DNA from: a bacterium
GTDB lineage: Bacteria; Vulcanimicrobiota; JABDET01
DNA: 64,000 nucleotides
NCBI GenBank assembly: GCA_021817145.1
Contig: JAKAVV010000004.1
Coordinates: 1 to 64,000, forward strand
Direction: 5' to 3'
Each line of letters opens with the position of its first letter. The stretch's first letter is position 1. Below, in pieces: positions 35,608-42,937 of the stretch. The position numbers were made by a program, and so were the translations under genes. The notes beneath the pieces are model-generated. The model saw only the letters and a program-made list of their open reading frames with translations. It ran no database searches and was not told the DNA's origin.

Positions 35608-35750
35608 CGCTCTCCTCCTAAAAATAAACTTTATTAGAAGTTATACATTTTTCCTAAAAAACATTCTTTTGCAGTCAATTCAATAAATCCTCAAATTTCA
35701 GGGGTTCCGGTTTAATCCGTTAGAAAGGCGTTAGAAAATTTCCTGGAGGG

Positions 35751-35981
35751 TTACCCCTTCAGGAGCCGTTTAAATTCATCCACCGAGAGGCCCGCATCCT
35801 CCAAGATGTTCTTGAGAATTTTGGGGTGAAGAATTTGCCCAGCATGGTAAGGAACCGTTATTCGCTTTCCTGTCTTATTTCGGTAAATCTTGTGGCTTCC
35901 GGTTTGACGAGAGAGAAAGAAGCCAATCTTTTCAGCCACCTTGATAACCTGACCTGCCGTCACCCTTGGGAGTTTCGGCAT
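35751..35981 (-). CDS. hicA: HicA toxin
   Basis: A 76-residue double-stranded-RNA-binding-like mRNA interferase. It has the HicA hallmark GFFLSRQTGSHKIYRN with catalytic His in GSHKI, then ITVPYHAGQILHPKILKNIL. It starts immediately after the hicB stop. The last codons are repeated outside the operon (see 36210-36471). The order antitoxin then toxin is common for HicB-HicA variants. Confidence 0.92.
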   Translation of the reverse strand: MPKLPRVTAGQVIKVAEKIGFFLSRQTGSHKIYRNKTGKRITVPYHAGQILHPKILKNILEDAGLSVDEFKRLLKG

Positions 35982-36209
35982 TTAGACGGCAATTTCCAGA
36001 GAGGTGAGGCTAACCGTTTCGCATTGGGGGATTTCTTCACCAAGAGCCATTCGGTCTTTTAAGTGAATGGCAACCGCATCTTTGATGTTCTTCAGGGCTC
36101 CTTCATAGCTCTCCCCCTGGGTATAGCAACCCTGAAGTTCAGGGCAGAAAGCAAAATAACCGTCCTTGTCTTTTTCAATGACCACGGAAAAGTGATAGAG
36201 TTTTTTCAT
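35982..36209 (-). CDS. hicB: HicB antitoxin
   Basis: A 75-residue protein with the HicB fold: FSVVIEKDKDGYFAFCPELQGCYTQGESYEGALKNIKDAVAIHL. It lacks a C-terminal DNA-binding extension, so it is the short form. It sits directly upstream of hicA and should neutralise it. Confidence 0.92.
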   Translation of the reverse strand: MKKLYHFSVVIEKDKDGYFAFCPELQGCYTQGESYEGALKNIKDAVAIHLKDRMALGEEIPQCETVSLTSLEIAV

Positions 36210-36471
36210 GGTTACTTATTTCCAGGTGAACCAAGTTACCCCTTCAGGAAACCACCCCAAAAAAGCCCTGGCCGGAGTCATTGAGTTTCACCTGGAACCC
36301 AAGGTGGAATCCCTCCTTCGCTGCCAGGATGAGATTCAAAACTTTTTCAACTTCCGACAAACCAAACAAGAGAACGCTTGCCGCATTTTGGGATGAACGG
36401 AAAACGATCTATGTGACAGGAATCACCGACAATCCTTAGAAGATTAGATATAATCAAGTGAGAGGCAAAAA
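36210..36471. other. Remnant region with 15-bp repeat of the hicA end
   Basis: GTTACCCCTTCAGGA at 36235-36249 repeats 35750-35764, which is the end of hicA. The intervening open frames are short, lack ribosome sites and are not recognised. I read this as debris of an earlier gene with a hicA-like end, or of the insertion that brought hicAB. Confidence 0.4.
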
Positions 36472-37431
36472 ATGATGAGAATAACAGCGCGTATCAATTC
36501 AATCTTAGCCATTCTGCTTTTTCTTATCTTTTCTCCACTTAATTCATGGGGGAAAACCTCGAAATATTCAAACAATCTGGCTATCTATCTTTACAACATG
36601 AGGTATCATGGAGCTTATTTTGTAAAAAATCATCAAATCTATTTAGAAGAAGCCAACTTTGAGAGAACGCTCTCCATTCACTACAAGTTTCCTAAAAGCG
36701 CTGAACTTGTTCAAAGTAAAAAGCTCTTTATTTCTTTACAAAAAGCGGCAAAATACTTAGACAGCTACATTATGACTAACTGGCAAACAGGGATTATTGG
36801 TTTTTTCCCTCCAACTCATGTTCAGGATAATGTTTTTCCAAAAGTAACGAGTTCCCCCACTATTGTAGAAGCCCCTCCATCAGATTATCCCCCTGTTTAT
36901 CCCTCTTCCTCTCAGCCTAATCCTCCTATGCCATACAACAACATGATCCCTTATGGTTCGAACTCTTCCTATATCAATACAGTTCTTGTCCCTTACTATG
37001 AAAATTATTACTCCCAATCCCCTGCCCCACCACCTGCTGTCACCCCAACTCCTCAAGCTTTATGTGACAACCCTCTTATGCCTGGAATGTGTTCTAACAA
37101 TACTTACCAAAACAGCAGCCAACAGCAGAATGGCAGTGATAATCCACCTCATGATAATCCACCATCCCCTCCTACTCCACGAATTATTATTCCACCATCC
37201 CCCCCTTCTTTCCATCCTGGACAGCCAGCAGGTCCATTACCAGGAGGCAATCCTACTTTCTCTCATTCCTCTGGTCAATCTTTCCAGGGAAATTCTGGAA
37301 CAGAGCAGGGTCATTATCATGCTCCAGTGTATCACTCTGCGCCAGTTTATCATTCCGCTCCTCGTTCTGCCCCTTCGCATTCCAGTTCAACCTCTTCTTC
37401 CAGCGGCGGATCCTCAAAAAAGAAAAGATAA
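36472..37431 (+). CDS. Exported Pro/Ser/His-rich protein
   Basis: A 319-residue protein with signal peptide ILAILLFLIFSPLNSWGK. Residues about 30-120 are a globular region containing FISLQKAAKYLDSY, which could be a small stalk or wall-binding domain. The rest is low complexity: Pro-rich (PPSDYPPVYPSSSQPNPPMP), Asn/Gln and then a tail with repeated HAPVYHSAP and Ser runs, closing with SSKKKR. Likely an envelope or surface protein. No family recognised. RBS AGAGG precedes the start. Confidence 0.7.
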   Translation: MMRITARINSILAILLFLIFSPLNSWGKTSKYSNNLAIYLYNMRYHGAYFVKNHQIYLEEANFERTLSIHYKFPKSAELVQSKKLFISLQKAAKYLDSYIMTNWQTGIIGFFPPTHVQDNVFPKVTSSPTIVEAPPSDYPPVYPSSSQPNPPMPYNNMIPYGSNSSYINTVLVPYYENYYSQSPAPPPAVTPTPQALCDNPLMPGMCSNNTYQNSSQQQNGSDNPPHDNPPSPPTPRIIIPPSPPSFHPGQPAGPLPGGNPTFSHSSGQSFQGNSGTEQGHYHAPVYHSAPVYHSAPRSAPSHSSSTSSSSGGSSKKKR

Positions 37432-37452
37432 AAAAATTGATTTCTGAGCGCT

Positions 37453-37785
37453 TTAATCATTTCTTTTTGCTAATAATCCTTTATGTTTAGATCCCCATTC
37501 CCCCATCATGTCCAAAATGGGGCACAAACTTTTCCCGCAGTCAGTTAGAGAATACTCCACTTTTGGCGGAACCTGGGGATATATCTTTCGCTTCACCAGC
37601 CCATCTTTTTCCATTTCGCGAAGCTGCTGAGCAAGCATCTTTTGGGTAATTCCCGGCATTAATCTTTTTAATTCCCCAAAACGTTTAATCTGATCTCTCA
37701 AATGCCATAAAATAAGAGCTTTCCATTTCCCGCCAATGACGCTTAAAGTTGTTTCTACTGGACAGTCATTCCCCGAATTTTTCAT
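37453..37785 (-). CDS. HxlR-family transcription regulator
   Basis: A 110-residue winged-helix protein of the HxlR/MarR-like family: [54 protein letters not shown] and [19 protein letters not shown]. The N-terminal Cys (about residue 8) is conserved in thiol-sensing members. Relatives respond to aldehydes, quinones or oxidants. It is divergent from the CDGSH-pdhAB genes and probably controls them and itself through the palindrome at 38008-38025. Confidence 0.92.
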   Translation of the reverse strand: MKNSGNDCPVETTLSVIGGKWKALILWHLRDQIKRFGELKRLMPGITQKMLAQQLREMEKDGLVKRKIYPQVPPKVEYSLTDCGKSLCPILDMMGEWGSKHKGLLAKRND

Positions 37786-37932
37786 AAGAACTTAACCTCC
37801 TATTCGTTCTTGTTCGGAGAGGAAGGCAGACATCCATGTCTGCTAATCCATTCCCGAATAAGAACTTAACCTCCTATTCGTTCTTGTTCGGAGAGGAAGG
37901 CAGACATCCATGTCTGCTAATCCATTCCCGAA
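37785..37932. repeat. 74-bp exact tandem duplication in the hxlR leader
   Basis: The unit at 37785-37858 is repeated exactly at 37859-37932, with the first bases of a third unit after it. Each unit contains the hxlR ribosome site (AGGAGG on the minus strand) and GCAGACAT-CC-ATGTCTGC, a perfect 8-bp inverted repeat. Longer arms GTTCTTGTTCGG and CCGAATAAGAAC also pair. The duplicated hairpins lie in the hxlR 5' leader. Confidence 0.9.
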
Positions 37933-37985
37933 TAAGAACCCCATAAAGTTACTTTTTTAATACTAACATACAAAAATATCTCTTC

Positions 37986-38025
37986 TTGACAAATAGTAAC
38001 ATATATCTTATACTATGTAGTATAA
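37986..38025 (+). promoter_or_regulatory. Promoter with overlapping palindromic operator, CDGSH-pdhAB operon
   Basis: TTGACA (37986-37991), 17 bases, TATACT (38009-38014): near-ideal sigma-70 promoter. A perfect inverted repeat TTATACTA-TG-TAGTATAA (38008-38025) covers the -10 box, as expected of a repressor site. Half-site-like TAGTAAC and TACTAAC lie nearby. The divergent HxlR protein is the obvious candidate to bind. Confidence 0.8.
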
Positions 38026-38058
38026 TACTAAATTATATTTATGTCAAGGAGGCAGATC

Positions 38059-38262
38059 ATGTCACAAGTTGAAATCACGGTATTAAAAGATGGACCCTAT
38101 CTTGTCAAAGGGGAAATCGCTTTAAAAGACGCAGCTGGGAATTTATTTACCAATTTAAAAGATTCAACTGCTCTATGCCGCTGCGGACATTCTAAAAACA
38201 AACCTTTCTGCGATGGAACCCATAAAACAGCGGGATTCAGCTCAGAAGTAAAAGCGGTTTAA
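38059..38262 (+). CDS. CDGSH iron-sulfur domain protein
   Basis: A 67-residue protein with the CDGSH cluster motif C-x-C-x2-S-x3-P-x-C-D-G-T-H (CRCGHSKNKPFCDGTH), which binds a redox-active [2Fe-2S] cluster with three Cys and one His. I start at ATG 38059 because AAGGAGG lies just before it; an upstream ATG at 38041 has no such site. Under HxlR-type control, it may serve as a redox sensor or electron carrier for the dehydrogenase genes downstream. Confidence 0.9.
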   Translation: MSQVEITVLKDGPYLVKGEIALKDAAGNLFTNLKDSTALCRCGHSKNKPFCDGTHKTAGFSSEVKAV

Positions 38263-38277
38263 AAAAAGGGGGAGAAT

Positions 38278-39231
38278 ATGCTCCAAAATGAAAAATTAAC
38301 CCAAATTCTTGAAAGAATGCTTCTCATTCGAACTTATGAAGAAGAGCTCCTAAAACTCGTTCGAGAACAAAAATCTCCTGGGATATGCCCTCAGTCAGGG
38401 CAGGAAGCCTGCGCTGTTGGAGTTGTTGAAGCATTAAAACAAGATGATATCGTCATCACCAATCACAGGAACGCAGGACATCTTCTGGCTCGTGGGGCAG
38501 ATCCGGGAAAAATGCTGGCAGAAGTCATGGGAAAAGCCACAGGGTACTGTAAAGGGAAAAGCGGAACCTTGCACATTTCTGTAAAAGAGCTCAATGTTTA
38601 TCTCACTTCTACCATTGTAGGCGGAGAATTATCTTTTGTTCCAGGGGTAGGACTTTCTTTAAGTCTGCTGGAACCCGGGAAAATAGTGGCTTGTTTTTTT
38701 GGAGATGGAGCTGCTTGTGAAGGAACATTTCATGAATCTTTAAATCTCGCTTCTGTCTGGAAACTCCCCATTTTATACTTCTGTGAAAATAATCAGTGGC
38801 AGGCTTATGTTTCAAGAAAAGAAACCATGGCTGTCGATCATATCAGCGAACGGGCAAAAGGATATGGAATCCCAGGGAAAACAGTGGATGGAAATGATAT
38901 TGCTGCTGTTTATGAAGCTGCAAAAGAAGCAGTCGAGTGGATAAGAAGCGGGAAAGGTCCTTATTTATTAGAAGGTTATACTTACCGTTTAAAAGGGCAT
39001 TATGAACCAGATGATCAAAGTTATGTCCCAAAAGATGAACTTGAACTCTGGAGAAAAAAAGATCCAATTCAAGTTTTAAAATCGCGATTAATGCAGGAGA
39101 AAGCTTTAACAGAATCACAGTATCAGGAAATGGAACAGCGGGTAAACCAAAAAATGAAATCAGCCCTTGAATTTGCTTTCCATTCTCCTTATCCAAATCC
39201 TGAAGAATTAACCACTGATGTTTATGCTTGA
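38278..39231 (+). CDS. Pyruvate/2-oxoacid (or acetoin) dehydrogenase E1 alpha subunit
   Basis: A 317-residue TPP-dependent E1 alpha: RMLLIRTYEEELLKL at the start, NHRNAGHLLARGADP, MGKATGYCKGKSGTLH, and the thiamine-diphosphate motif from GDGAACEGT to NNQWQAY. It pairs with the E1 beta gene 12 bases downstream. Substrate could be pyruvate, acetoin or a branched-chain oxoacid. No E2 or E3 gene follows, so partners must be elsewhere. A GGGGGAG ribosome site is present. Confidence 0.92.
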   Translation: MLQNEKLTQILERMLLIRTYEEELLKLVREQKSPGICPQSGQEACAVGVVEALKQDDIVITNHRNAGHLLARGADPGKMLAEVMGKATGYCKGKSGTLHISVKELNVYLTSTIVGGELSFVPGVGLSLSLLEPGKIVACFFGDGAACEGTFHESLNLASVWKLPILYFCENNQWQAYVSRKETMAVDHISERAKGYGIPGKTVDGNDIAAVYEAAKEAVEWIRSGKGPYLLEGYTYRLKGHYEPDDQSYVPKDELELWRKKDPIQVLKSRLMQEKALTESQYQEMEQRVNQKMKSALEFAFHSPYPNPEELTTDVYA

Positions 39232-39243
39232 AGGAGGAATTTC

Positions 39244-40227
39244 ATGAAAACAATAACAGTTGAACAAGCGATTTTTGAAGCCATTAAAGAAGAAATGGAA
39301 AAAGAGAAGCGGGTCGTTTATTTTGGAGAAGGGGTTGCCACAAAAACATCTTCAAAACCTTATGATTTCGTGAAAGAATTTGGGAAAGAGCGGGTCAGAA
39401 ACACCCCCCTTTCAGAAGGAATTATCGCGGGAACAGCAGTAGGGGCAGCTGCCACAGGACTGCGCCCAATCATTGACATGCTGTTTCTCCCTTTTGTTTG
39501 CTATGCGATGGAAGAAGTGGTGAACAGCGCTGCAACCCTACGCTATATTTCAGGGGGTCAATTTTCATTCCCTCTTGTTTTACTTGCAAGAACAGGGGCA
39601 GGCTGGGCTACTGGAGCGCAGCACAATCGAAACCTGGAAGCTTTATTCTGTCATATCCCAGGATTAAAAGTTGTCATGCCATCCAATCCGTATGATTTTA
39701 AAGGGCTTTTAAAATCTTCTATCCGAGATAATAATCCAGTTATTTTTGTTGAAGATTTAGCCCTTCTCTACATGACAGGAGAAGTCCCTGAAGGGGAACA
39801 CCTGGTTCCATTAGGGAAAGCCTCTACAATGAGGTCAGGGAAAGATTTAACCTTAGTGAGCTGGGCAAAAACAGTTCACAACTGCATGAAAGCAGCTGAA
39901 GAGCTTTCTAAAGAAGGGATTGAGGCAGAGGTCATCGATCTGCGAACCTTAAAACCTCTTGATGAAGAAACAATTTTAAGCTCTGTGAAGAAAACAGGAA
40001 GATTGATTGTTGTGCATGAGGCAAGCAGGACAGCAGGATATGGAGCAGAAATAGCAGCTCTAGCAGCTGAAAAAGCTTTTCACAACTTAAAAGCTCCAAT
40101 CCAAAGACTGACAGGACCAGATGCCCCTCCTCCTTCCAGTTATCCTCTTGAGCAAATGTACGTGCCGCAGAGTGAAGGGATTGTTCAAACCGCAAAAGCT
40201 CTTTTTGCCGCGCCAATAAAAGTGTGA
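39244..40227 (+). CDS. Pyruvate/2-oxoacid (or acetoin) dehydrogenase E1 beta subunit
   Basis: A 327-residue transketolase-like E1 beta: ITVEQAIFEAIKEEME, VVYFGEGVATK, NTPLSEGIIAGTAVGAAATGLRPI, and a C-terminal transketolase domain (VIDLRTLKPLDEETILSSVKKTGRLIVVHEA). It makes the alpha2beta2 E1 with the previous gene. Translation starts from GGAGGAATTTC-ATG. The operon appears to end here. Confidence 0.93.
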   Translation: MKTITVEQAIFEAIKEEMEKEKRVVYFGEGVATKTSSKPYDFVKEFGKERVRNTPLSEGIIAGTAVGAAATGLRPIIDMLFLPFVCYAMEEVVNSAATLRYISGGQFSFPLVLLARTGAGWATGAQHNRNLEALFCHIPGLKVVMPSNPYDFKGLLKSSIRDNNPVIFVEDLALLYMTGEVPEGEHLVPLGKASTMRSGKDLTLVSWAKTVHNCMKAAEELSKEGIEAEVIDLRTLKPLDEETILSSVKKTGRLIVVHEASRTAGYGAEIAALAAEKAFHNLKAPIQRLTGPDAPPPSSYPLEQMYVPQSEGIVQTAKALFAAPIKV

Positions 40228-40673
40228 TAGATTACCCGCTGAAAAAATGGAGATTTGGGGAGACACAGGGGTGAAGAATGAATAAATGGGGATCATCCAT
40301 TCAACCAGCTCTTGGAGCAGCCGCTGGAGTAACCCTCAACAACAATTTAAACGTTGAGATATCACTGTTGGGATGGTAAGTCATACCCCAAAGAACTTAT
40401 GGTTGGTGGTGGAAGTGAATTCCCGCTGGTCCTGTTCTCTACCCCTGAGCCAATTCCCGCATATTCAAAAAGATTATACACAAAAGCTGCTGGAGGACAG
40501 AGCAACCATGACCATAGAGGATCGCCTAGTTTGTTTTGCGGTTGATTTCCACCGTCGCTATCACCAGTTCCATCTCTGCCAGGAGCAGGATATATAGGAA
40601 CTGATTGAGACTGCAACTGTTCAAAAGTGGACTGTCCATTAAATCCTTGTCCAATCATAGAGGATCTCCTGGA
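40228..40673. other. Gap with a low-confidence short frame carrying a duplicated C-terminal segment
   Basis: A minus-strand frame at 40362-40658 (98 residues) starts with AGGAG before its ATG and opens GFNGQSTFEQLQSQSVP, the same segment found near the end of the Gly-rich protein at 40674. About 45 bases are identical (40599-40643 against 40751-40795). After this segment the frame has no recognisable content, so it is either a small gene or a broken copy. On the plus strand a 32-codon frame at 40279 is too short to support. Confidence 0.35.
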
Positions 40674-41744
40674 TTATTTTCCGGCTGCGCCCCCTCCGGC
40701 TGCACCCCCTGCGGCTGCGCCTGCCGCTTTGGCTGCGCCGCCTGCCGCTGTGGGAACTGATTGAGACTGCAACTGTTCAAAAGTGGACTGTCCATTAGGT
40801 CCTCGTCCAAGAGCAGCAGCATTTGTATAATTGATGGAGTTGGCATCCTGCGCAATCAGAGAAGGATTATTGGTTTCTTGAACATCTGGATTTCCACTGT
40901 TAAGTCCTGTTTCTTGAACTGCCTGCTGTCCATTAGGATCAACAATATTCACGCTCTTAATTCCAGCTCCAGCGCCTGATGCTCCATTAGCTGTCATGCT
41001 GACAGTAGTTCCATCCGGAAGAATTAGCTGCCGATTATTCTGAGTCCAGTTCCCTTCTGCTCCATTATTCAAATCCTGAACCCCTTGTCCCAGCTGTTCA
41101 TGTGGATCTCCGTCTTCGGTCACCAGAGTCTTTCCATTTGGACCCTGGACAGTTACTGTAGGATACTCTGGACTGCTGTAATTAGTCGTTATTTTATACC
41201 CACTAGAATCCGTATAACTCACCGTTTTATTTTGAGTGTTGTTGTTTAATTCTCCGCTTCCTTGAGGAGGAAATTGAGGTGGAGATTGAAATTGAGGTGG
41301 AGATTGAAATGGAGGTGGAGATTGAAATGGAGGTGGAGATTGAAATGGAAATTGATTCCCGCCGCCATAACCAGAAATTCCAGACTGACAATCACAGCAG
41401 CAGCAAGATGGTCCTTGGGCAATTGGAGGATAGTATCCTCCTCCGCCATACCCATACCCACCGATACATCCGCCGTATCCGCCAGGATACCCGCCGCCGT
41501 AACCAGCGCCCAAACCAGCCTGCTGTCCTTGATTAAACATCCCACCCATTAGCATCAAAAAAAGAGGAAGCATGGACATCCCGCCCATCATCATGGGAAG
41601 CATCCCACCTCCCATTCCTCCTAATATTCCTCCACTTCCACCCATCATTCCACCCATTAATCCAGTCATTGAACCTAAACCATATCCACCTAAAAAGCTC
41701 AGAGGGCTAAACCCTTGACTTTGATTGATTCCATAAAAACCCAT
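40674..41744 (-). CDS. Gly/Met-rich, Gln/Pro-rich protein with DUF1521-like C-terminal region
   Basis: A 356-residue low-complexity protein. Residues 1-75 are Gly/Met-rich and hydrophobic (GGMMGGSGGILGGMGGGML). Then come a Gly/Tyr-rich segment, CCCCDC (four Cys in a row, possible metal or disulfide cluster), a run of PPFQSP hexapeptides, and a more ordered region with NRQLILPDGTTVSMTANG resembling DUF1521-type repeats. It ends in an Ala/Gly tail. No classical signal peptide, but the first hydrophobic part may act in export. GAGGAGG precedes the ATG. Its upstream region shares motifs with the gene at 61404. Confidence 0.75.
   Translation of the reverse strand: MGFYGINQSQGFSPLSFLGGYGLGSMTGLMGGMMGGSGGILGGMGGGMLPMMMGGMSMLPLFLMLMGGMFNQGQQAGLGAGYGGGYPGGYGGCIGGYGYGGGGYYPPIAQGPSCCCCDCQSGISGYGGGNQFPFQSPPPFQSPPPFQSPPQFQSPPQFPPQGSGELNNNTQNKTVSYTDSSGYKITTNYSSPEYPTVTVQGPNGKTLVTEDGDPHEQLGQGVQDLNNGAEGNWTQNNRQLILPDGTTVSMTANGASGAGAGIKSVNIVDPNGQQAVQETGLNSGNPDVQETNNPSLIAQDANSINYTNAAALGRGPNGQSTFEQLQSQSVPTAAGGAAKAAGAAAGGAAGGGAAGK
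41276..41347 (-). repeat. 18-bp tandem repeats encoding PPFQSP
   Basis: Four consecutive 18-bp units (plus strand GAGGTGGAGATTGAAATG, with the first unit ending in T) code for repeated Pro-Phe-Gln-Ser-Pro hexapeptides. Units 2 to 4 are identical, so copy number may vary between strains. Confidence 0.85.
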
Positions 41745-41799
41745 CTTAAATCAACCTCCTCTAAATTTTCTTATTATCATTATCAAGCATTTTTAGAAA

Positions 41800-41838
41800 T
41801 TGTAAACTAACTTTACAAAAAATTAACTAAATGTTAAC
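41800..41838 (-). promoter_or_regulatory. Shared palindromic upstream elements of the Gly-rich protein gene
   Basis: TTGTAAA-N5-TTTACAA (41800-41818) is a perfect 7-bp inverted repeat. Beside it lies ATTGTTAAC (GTTAAC at 41833-41838) followed by ATTTAGTTAA on the minus strand. A similar combination precedes the exported protein gene at 61404. Confidence 0.5.
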
Positions 41839-41853
41839 AATTTTTTAATAACA

Positions 41854-42849
41854 TTAAAAATTCTTAAAGTGACTGGCGAGAATACCATGAATAAAGGAGT
41901 ACAGACATATTTTAACACCTGGAGCATTTATTCTTTTTAAAAAAGCAGAAAGAATAAGCGTTCCAGCAGCCAGAATATCCGCTCTTTCTGCCTCCATTCC
42001 AGGGAGGTTTTTTCTTTGTTCAAGAGATAAAGAAGATAAATGGCTGAATTCTTCTTCGATCCAGTCTCTTGATAAAAATAAACCTTGAACTTTTTGGAAA
42101 AAATCGGGGTGGGATGGAGGAATCTCGACCTTCAAGCCAGCTAAACAAGCCCCTGTTCCTCCAAGAGCAATCATAGACTTCATGCCCTGAACATTCACCT
42201 CGCTAAAACTTACAGATGAAGGAAAATCGTGATTCGATGAGCTTAAACCAAGAAAATTAAATTCCTCTAAAACTCTCATTTCAGCTTTCTTAATTTCAGA
42301 TTCAGGAGAATCTTTTTTAAAAAACTCTTCTGTTAAAACAACAGCTCCAATGGGAATAGAAGAAACAAAACTTAAATTTCCCTCTTTAATCTCCAATACC
42401 TCTGTTGACCCTCCCCCAATATCCAGAATCCAGCCTGTTGAAAATTCAGGTTCCATCAGTTTTACTGATTCATAAGCCATAAGAGCTTCTTCTTCACCTG
42501 TTAAAATCCAGACAGGCATATTGATGCGAGCTAACTCTGAAAGCATTTCATCTGTATTTTCGGCTTTTCTTGCCCAGGCTGTTGCATAAGCTTCCAGAAG
42601 ATCAACTTGATATTCACGAGCGATTTCTTGAAACTTCCTTAACCCAGCCAGGGTTCTCTTCATTCCTGAATCCTGAATCTTCCCTGTTTGACTTAACCCT
42701 TCCCCAAGCCGAGTCGTTATCACTTCATGCAGCAGAATCTGATAAGAGTCCCTATTCCTTTTCTCTCCGATTAAAAAACGAATCGTATTGGTTCCTATAT
42801 CAATTAAACCAATTCTTCGATGTCTAGGTAAATCTTGAATCCAAATCAT
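41854..42849 (-). CDS. Ppx/GppA family phosphatase
   Basis: A 331-residue ASKHA-fold phosphatase: phosphate 1 loop RIGLIDIGTNTIRFLIGE, YATAWARKAENTDEML, phosphate 2 loop GWILDIGGGSTEVLEI and ALGGTGACLAGL. The short length (no HD-type C-terminal domain) matches single-domain Ppx2-like forms. It breaks down polyphosphate and/or pppGpp. Its position beside the pyrophosphatase-PFK operon supports a phosphate-energy theme. A terminator separates the two. Confidence 0.9.
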   Translation of the reverse strand: MIWIQDLPRHRRIGLIDIGTNTIRFLIGEKRNRDSYQILLHEVITTRLGEGLSQTGKIQDSGMKRTLAGLRKFQEIAREYQVDLLEAYATAWARKAENTDEMLSELARINMPVWILTGEEEALMAYESVKLMEPEFSTGWILDIGGGSTEVLEIKEGNLSFVSSIPIGAVVLTEEFFKKDSPESEIKKAEMRVLEEFNFLGLSSSNHDFPSSVSFSEVNVQGMKSMIALGGTGACLAGLKVEIPPSHPDFFQKVQGLFLSRDWIEEEFSHLSSLSLEQRKNLPGMEAERADILAAGTLILSAFLKRINAPGVKICLYSFIHGILASHFKNF

Positions 42850-42880
42850 TTTTAAAACCCCTGCTCATCTTTTCTGTTAG

Positions 42881-42908
42881 AAAAAAAGCCCCGCCATAAA
42901 GCGGGGCT
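42881..42908 (-). terminator. Terminator after the pyrophosphatase gene
   Basis: On the minus strand AGCCCCGC-TTTATG-GCGGGGCT followed by six more T (forward 42881-42908). The 8-bp stem is perfect and GC-rich. Confidence 0.92.
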
Positions 42909-42937
42909 CGAATAAAACAGATCAATTTAAATTCAAT

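Noticed and set aside
36208-36396. 62-codon plus-strand frame beside hicAB
   Set aside because: No ribosome site; lies over the 15-bp repeat and reads as debris.
37785-37932. CRISPR-like array
   Set aside because: Only two 74-bp units with no spacers between them; it is a tandem duplication, and no cas genes are present.
41262-41552. Plus-strand frames opposite the Gly-rich gene
   Set aside because: They are the complement of the 18-bp repeats and read as Glu/Ile or Arg/Trp strings; shadows of the real gene.
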